64,000 bases of DNA from Labilibaculum filiforme (GTDB lineage Bacteria > Bacteroidota > Bacteroidia > Bacteroidales > Marinifilaceae). This document shows, in pieces, positions 60,487-64,000 of this stretch. How positions within the stretch are numbered: position 1 is the stretch's first letter; every line of letters starts with the position of its first letter. The position numbers and the translations under genes were made by a program. The notes under the pieces were generated by a model. That model saw only the letters and a list, made by a program, of their open reading frames with translations. It was not told the DNA's origin and ran no database searches. The stretch is taken from the NCBI RefSeq assembly GCF_002843315.1, contig NZ_MVDD01000020.1, positions 1-64,000 of the forward strand, in the 5' to 3' direction.

Positions 60487-61689
60487 ATGTACCGAGAGAT
60501 TTCAACTTATAAGTTTTTTTTATTTCTAGCGCTAATTAGTTTCTGGGCTTTTAAAGGAGAGGCTCAGGAAAAGAAAGAGGAGCTAAGTTCGGGAGCATTT
60601 ACCTCCTACGATAAGGTGTTTCGTGGCAATGTAAAAGATCTAAATATAGAAGATTATACCGATGGACCTCATTTTTTTTGGATCGATAGTGTAACCGTAA
60701 AATCATGGGTTATCGATCATGAAAAAGAAGGGAATACCTTAGAGGTGAAACAAAAGAAAATAAAGATCAAGACCGATTCGGTATTGGTGAAAGGACAAAG
60801 GGCCGATAAAAATGAGTATTGGTTGCGTAAAGGAGAGTATCCTGTTCAAAGTGCGGAATACTCCGAAGTATCCAAGTTATTGGCAATTGGCGATGTGCAC
60901 GGAGAGTATGATGTAATGGTAAATCTATTGCGTAATCTTGGCGTAATTAATGAAAATTTAGATTGGAATTGGGGTAACGGACATTTGGTTTTTATTGGTG
61001 ATATTTTCGATCGTGGTAATAAGGTAACCGAGAGTTTGTATCTAATTAAGAAATTACAGCAACAGGCGAAGGAGCAAAAGGGTAGAGTCCATTTGTTATT
61101 GGGAAATCACGAAGTGATGATTTTGATGAACGATTCTCGTTATGTGGCACCAAAGTACAAGAACATGTGCCAAAGATTAATGTTGAATTATCCGAGGTTT
61201 TTTGCTGCGGATACGGAATTGGGAAAATGGTTACGATCCTTAAACTCGGTGGTAAAAATTAATGATTTGCTATTCGTGCATGGTGGCCTATCGCCCGATT
61301 TGGTCGATAAAGGGCTTAGTCTCGAACAAATCAACATGGATATTCGAAAGAGTTTGGGGAAAGAGAATGAAATGACACAGGAGGAATTAATGAAATCGGT
61401 TTATTTTCCTGGCAACCCATTATGGTATCGTGGTTATATCATGAAATCGAGAAGCTACTCAATTATAAATAAAGAGGAGCTGAATAGGGTGTTGTCCTAC
61501 TATAAGGCAAATCGTATTTTTTTCGGACATACCGAGGTGGAATCCATTCGATTTTTACACGACAATAAAGTGGGCGCAATAAATGTTCCAATGGGTTCTT
61601 CCGAAATCGAACCTCAAGTAATGTGGATCGAAAATGGGAAATTCTATCGAGGCTTTATCGATGGAAAAAGAGAGTTAATAGAGTTGTAA
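60487..61689 (+). CDS. Secreted Shelph-type PPP family phosphatase
   Basis: A 400-aa protein with a signal peptide (KFFLFLALISFWAFKGEA). All PPP metallophosphatase motifs are present: GDVHGEYD, GDIFDRGN, LLGNHEVM, FVHGGLSPD and GHTEVESI. The GNHExM form and the export signal fit the Shewanella-like (Shelph) group. The region before the catalytic domain (about 30-130) is unassigned. It is followed after 19 bp by a CotH-like kinase gene, so the two may act on the same exported phosphoproteins. Confidence 0.87.
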   Translation: MYREISTYKFFLFLALISFWAFKGEAQEKKEELSSGAFTSYDKVFRGNVKDLNIEDYTDGPHFFWIDSVTVKSWVIDHEKEGNTLEVKQKKIKIKTDSVLVKGQRADKNEYWLRKGEYPVQSAEYSEVSKLLAIGDVHGEYDVMVNLLRNLGVINENLDWNWGNGHLVFIGDIFDRGNKVTESLYLIKKLQQQAKEQKGRVHLLLGNHEVMILMNDSRYVAPKYKNMCQRLMLNYPRFFAADTELGKWLRSLNSVVKINDLLFVHGGLSPDLVDKGLSLEQINMDIRKSLGKENEMTQEELMKSVYFPGNPLWYRGYIMKSRSYSIINKEELNRVLSYYKANRIFFGHTEVESIRFLHDNKVGAINVPMGSSEIEPQVMWIENGKFYRGFIDGKRELIEL

Positions 61690-61708
61690 TACCATAAAAA
61701 ATAGTGTA

Positions 61709-62824
61709 ATGAATAAGTGGGCTAATTGGTTTCGAAAGGAGAATAAATGGAAGCAGAACTTCTTTGCAAAAATTAGTTTAATTTTATTGTTACTTATTTA
61801 CTCTGTTTCGGCAAGTGCTATCTCAAAAAAGGATAGGGATAGTCTATTGCTCCTGCCACTATTTAAAAACGACCAGCTTCTTAAATTAGAATTGAAAGCC
61901 GACTTTTCGTGCTTGTTAAATGATGTTGGGGAGAATCGTGACTACCATAAATGCCAATTTAAATTAGATGACCATGATAATTTATCAGGAATTAAAATAG
62001 AAGTTGAGGTAATGACTCGTGGCAATTTTCGTAGACAAAAGCAAAATTGTAATTTTCCACCTCTGCGTTTTAAATTCCCCGAAAAAGCGATTGTTGGAAC
62101 CGAGTTCGAGGGACAAAGCAAGTTAAAATACGTCAGTCATTGTCAATCTAATCTTGGTGGTTTCGAGCAAAATACCATAAAAGAATATCTTATTTATAAG
62201 ATGTATAATTTAATCGAGGCACATAGTTATCGGGTACGTTTGTCACAGATTTTATTTATTGATAGCATTACTAAGGATAGTATTAAAAGGTATGGTTTCT
62301 TTTTAGAGGATAGAAACGATGTTGCTGCTCGAAATGGTAAAAGCGTATTGCACTACAAAAATATCAAGCAATACAACATGCTTCGAACCAATATTGTAAA
62401 GCTTTCTTTATTTCAATTAATGATTGGAAATTCCGATTGGAACGTGGAGCGTTTGCATAATATTGATATCCTATCGGTCGATGAAAATAGTATTCCAATG
62501 GCCGTACCATTTGATTTCGATTGGTCGGGAATAATTAATCAAGCTTATTTCACCTTAGATCCGGCTATTGCTCCTGATGCGAAGTACAAAAGAAAATACA
62601 AAGGCTTCAGGTGGAGCGATAAGGACTTAGAACTAGCTTTTTCCGATTTTTATGAATTAAAGGAGCCTTTCTTAAATTTAATTTTGGAGTGTAAATATCT
62701 GAATAAAGAGAGTAAGCTGGATGTAAGCGAGTATATTTTAAAATTTTACGATTTAATTGCGTCCCCAAAGGACGTGAAGAAGTATATCCTGAAAAATTCA
62801 CCGAAAATTCCAACGGGGGGATAA
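61709..62824 (+). CDS. CotH-like kinase family protein, exported
   Basis: A 371-aa protein with an N-terminal hydrophobic signal or anchor (ISLILLLLIYSVSASA). Motifs follow the CotH order: TRGNFRR and FPPLRFKF, then EYLIYKMYNLI...YGFFLED, then LMIGNSDWNVERLHN and PFDFDWSG, which correspond to the GNxD...HN and P(W/F)DxD elements holding the metal ligands of CotH spore-coat kinases. The overall similarity is low, so this is a family-level guess. A secreted kinase beside a secreted PPP phosphatase is an appealing pair. The terminator after it shows the two-gene unit. Confidence 0.65.
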   Translation: MNKWANWFRKENKWKQNFFAKISLILLLLIYSVSASAISKKDRDSLLLLPLFKNDQLLKLELKADFSCLLNDVGENRDYHKCQFKLDDHDNLSGIKIEVEVMTRGNFRRQKQNCNFPPLRFKFPEKAIVGTEFEGQSKLKYVSHCQSNLGGFEQNTIKEYLIYKMYNLIEAHSYRVRLSQILFIDSITKDSIKRYGFFLEDRNDVAARNGKSVLHYKNIKQYNMLRTNIVKLSLFQLMIGNSDWNVERLHNIDILSVDENSIPMAVPFDFDWSGIINQAYFTLDPAIAPDAKYKRKYKGFRWSDKDLELAFSDFYELKEPFLNLILECKYLNKESKLDVSEYILKFYDLIASPKDVKKYILKNSPKIPTGG

Positions 62825-62867
62825 AAAAGACATTTTTATTTTTATAAAAGTGATTTTTTGAGCGCAA

Positions 62868-62911
62868 ACGATAAAAATATAGGGCTTCTGCTCTATATTT
62901 ATCGTTTTTTA
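62868..62911 (+). terminator. Terminator after the CotH-like gene
   Basis: ACGATAAAAATATAG pairs with CTATATTTATCGT (one bulged A) and is followed by TTTTTTATTTTTT. Confidence 0.8.
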
Positions 62912-62983
62912 TTTTTTAGGCCTTGTTTTTTTATAAGGCTTAATTGTAAAATTGATTTTTTTTATTCACATTTGTACTGTTGT

Positions 62984-63040
62984 AAAAGGGGGGTGTTGAG
63001 TAAAAATTAAATTCTTTTTTGCTGAGTACCCCTTTTTTTT
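62984..63040 (+). promoter_or_regulatory. Terminator-like hairpin ahead of glnN
   Basis: AAAAGGGGGGTGTT can pair with AGTACCCCTTTTTT (14 pairs, several G-T) around a 27-nt loop, with a T-tract at 63033-63040, about 40 bp before the glnN start. A CACATTTG at 62969-62976 is one base off a -7 box. If transcription begins there, the hairpin lies in the leader and could act as an attenuator; otherwise it is a second terminator. Confidence 0.4.
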
Positions 63041-63081
63041 CAATACGGATTAAAATATCAATAACTAAAATTTTTACGTTT

Positions 63082-64000
63082 ATGGCCACTATTAGATTTA
63101 AAGCGTTAGGAGAGTTGCTTAAAAGGGAAGCTAAACATGTTACTTTACCATCCAATAAGGTAACAGATTATTACGGTGAATTAGTTTTTAATGTAGAATC
63201 CATGAGAAAGTATCTTTCTAAAGATGCTTTTCGTGCAGTGATGACTGCAAACCAAAAAGGCTTGGCGGTAGATCGAAAAATGGCAGACGGAATTGCGGCT
63301 GGTATGAAAGCTTGGTCGATTGAAAAAGGTGCAACTCATTATACTCACTGGTTTCAACCATTAACAGATGGTACTGCTGAAAAACATGATGGATTTATTG
63401 ATTATGGAGATGGCGGTCATATGATCGAGAATTTTTCTGGTAAACTATTAGCTCAACAAGAGCCAGATGCATCTTCTTTTCCTTCAGGAGGAATTCGTCA
63501 GACATTTGAGGCACGTGGTTATACTGCTTGGGATGTTTCGTCTCCTGCTTTTATCGTTGGTACAACACTTTGTATTCCTACTATATTTATTTCCTATACA
63601 GGGGAAGCGCTTGATTATAAGGCTCCTTTGCTAAAAGCATTAGCCGCTGTCGATGAAGCTGCTGTTGGTGTTTGTCAATATTTTGATAAAAATGTAACCA
63701 AAGTTCATACAAATTTAGGTTGGGAACAAGAATATTTCCTTATCGATGAGGCTTTGTATCAGGCTCGTCCCGATCTTGTGCTTACAGGTCGTACCTTAAT
63801 GGGACACTCTTCTTCTAAAGATCAGCAATTAGATGACCATTATTTTGGATCTATTCCTGAGCGCGTTACTGCTTTTATGATGGAATTGGAAGTGGAATGT
63901 CATAAATTAGGAATTCCTGTAAAAACTCGTCACAACGAGGTAGCGCCAAGTCAGTTCGAATTAGCTCCTATCTACGAAGAGGCTAACCTTGCAAATGATC
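63082..64000 (+). CDS. glnN: Glutamine synthetase type III, 5' part
   Basis: Open from ATG at 63082 ([20 protein letters not shown]) to the window end, giving 306 residues of an enzyme that is normally about 730 aa. Diagnostic type III segments are [54 protein letters not shown] and [10 protein letters not shown], the last holding a metal-binding Glu; [16 protein letters not shown] follows. It assimilates ammonia into glutamine in the cytosol and is the usual GS of Bacteroidia. No frameshift in the visible part. Confidence 0.96.
   Translation, partial: MATIRFKALGELLKREAKHVTLPSNKVTDYYGELVFNVESMRKYLSKDAFRAVMTANQKGLAVDRKMADGIAAGMKAWSIEKGATHYTHWFQPLTDGTAEKHDGFIDYGDGGHMIENFSGKLLAQQEPDASSFPSGGIRQTFEARGYTAWDVSSPAFIVGTTLCIPTIFISYTGEALDYKAPLLKALAAVDEAAVGVCQYFDKNVTKVHTNLGWEQEYFLIDEALYQARPDLVLTGRTLMGHSSSKDQQLDDHYFGSIPERVTAFMMELEVECHKLGIPVKTRHNEVAPSQFELAPIYEEANLAND

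Overview
The window is AT-rich DNA from a member of the Bacteroidota. The evidence is -7 boxes of the TAnnTTTG type (several with a TTTG about 19 bp upstream), a SusC/SusD pair, many lipoproteins and carboxypeptidase-like N-termini on TonB receptors, a type III glutamine synthetase, and starts without Shine-Dalgarno sites. A marine or sediment Bacteroidia lineage such as Marinilabiliales is my guess, not a demonstrated placement. No transposase, integrase, phage gene or CRISPR array was seen.

Layout. (1) 1-500: two identical tRNA-Phe genes on the minus strand, with a terminator and a tandem 48-bp repeat. A third identical tRNA-Phe with the same flank lies in opposite orientation at 26.0 kb, so about 25.7 kb of sequence is bounded by inverted repeats. 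(2) 0.5-10 kb: housekeeping and envelope genes: an M16 peptidase with an O-methyltransferase, a histidine-phosphatase lipoprotein, selD with a DsrE-like selenium protein, a small Cys protein followed by a TonB receptor carrying an OprC-like copper site, a PagL-like lipid A deacylase and a TM-helix channel-like protein. (3) 10-16 kb: a secreted 5'-nucleotidase-like enzyme, then a tight three-gene operon of an unrecognised coiled-coil AAA-type ATPase, an MscS-like protein and a cation/proton antiporter. (4) 16-26 kb: CGGC protein and radical SAM enzyme, a decayed reading frame, a fused FakA-FakB protein, a lipid/redox operon (DUF1295, membrane-anchored peroxiredoxin, PlsY), SRPBCC, TspO, an EamA exporter and an S41 protease. 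(5) 26.5-30.6 kb: gpmI, a DUF3109 protein and an M20 dipeptidase.

(6) 30.9-60.2 kb is the most coherent block: a peptidoglycan salvage or utilisation locus. It holds a GntR/FCD regulator, MurQ, a BadF-type amino-sugar kinase, a NagB-deacetylase fusion, an amidase_3-like exoprotein, a double glycosyltransferase, DUF1460 and NlpC/P60 peptidases, a DUF4922 HIT-like protein, SpoIID, an AmpG/MurT-like permease, an SGNH hydrolase, a HGSNAT/NagX-like acetyltransferase, a NamZ-type exo-muramidase, a GHL10 glycosidase (DigH relative), a Tat-exported dipeptide epimerase and a SusC/SusD transporter. A 12-bp palindromic element (TAACATGTATGA or close) recurs in three of its intergenic regions and is a candidate operator of the GntR regulator. 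A two-gene threonine/serine-exporter-like unit interrupts the block.

(7) 60.4-64 kb: a secreted Shelph-type PPP phosphatase next to a CotH-like kinase, then glnN, which runs off the window end. Intergenic DNA carries a dispersed REP-like palindromic family, a 21-bp minisatellite upstream of spoIID, and clear intrinsic terminators between most transcription units.
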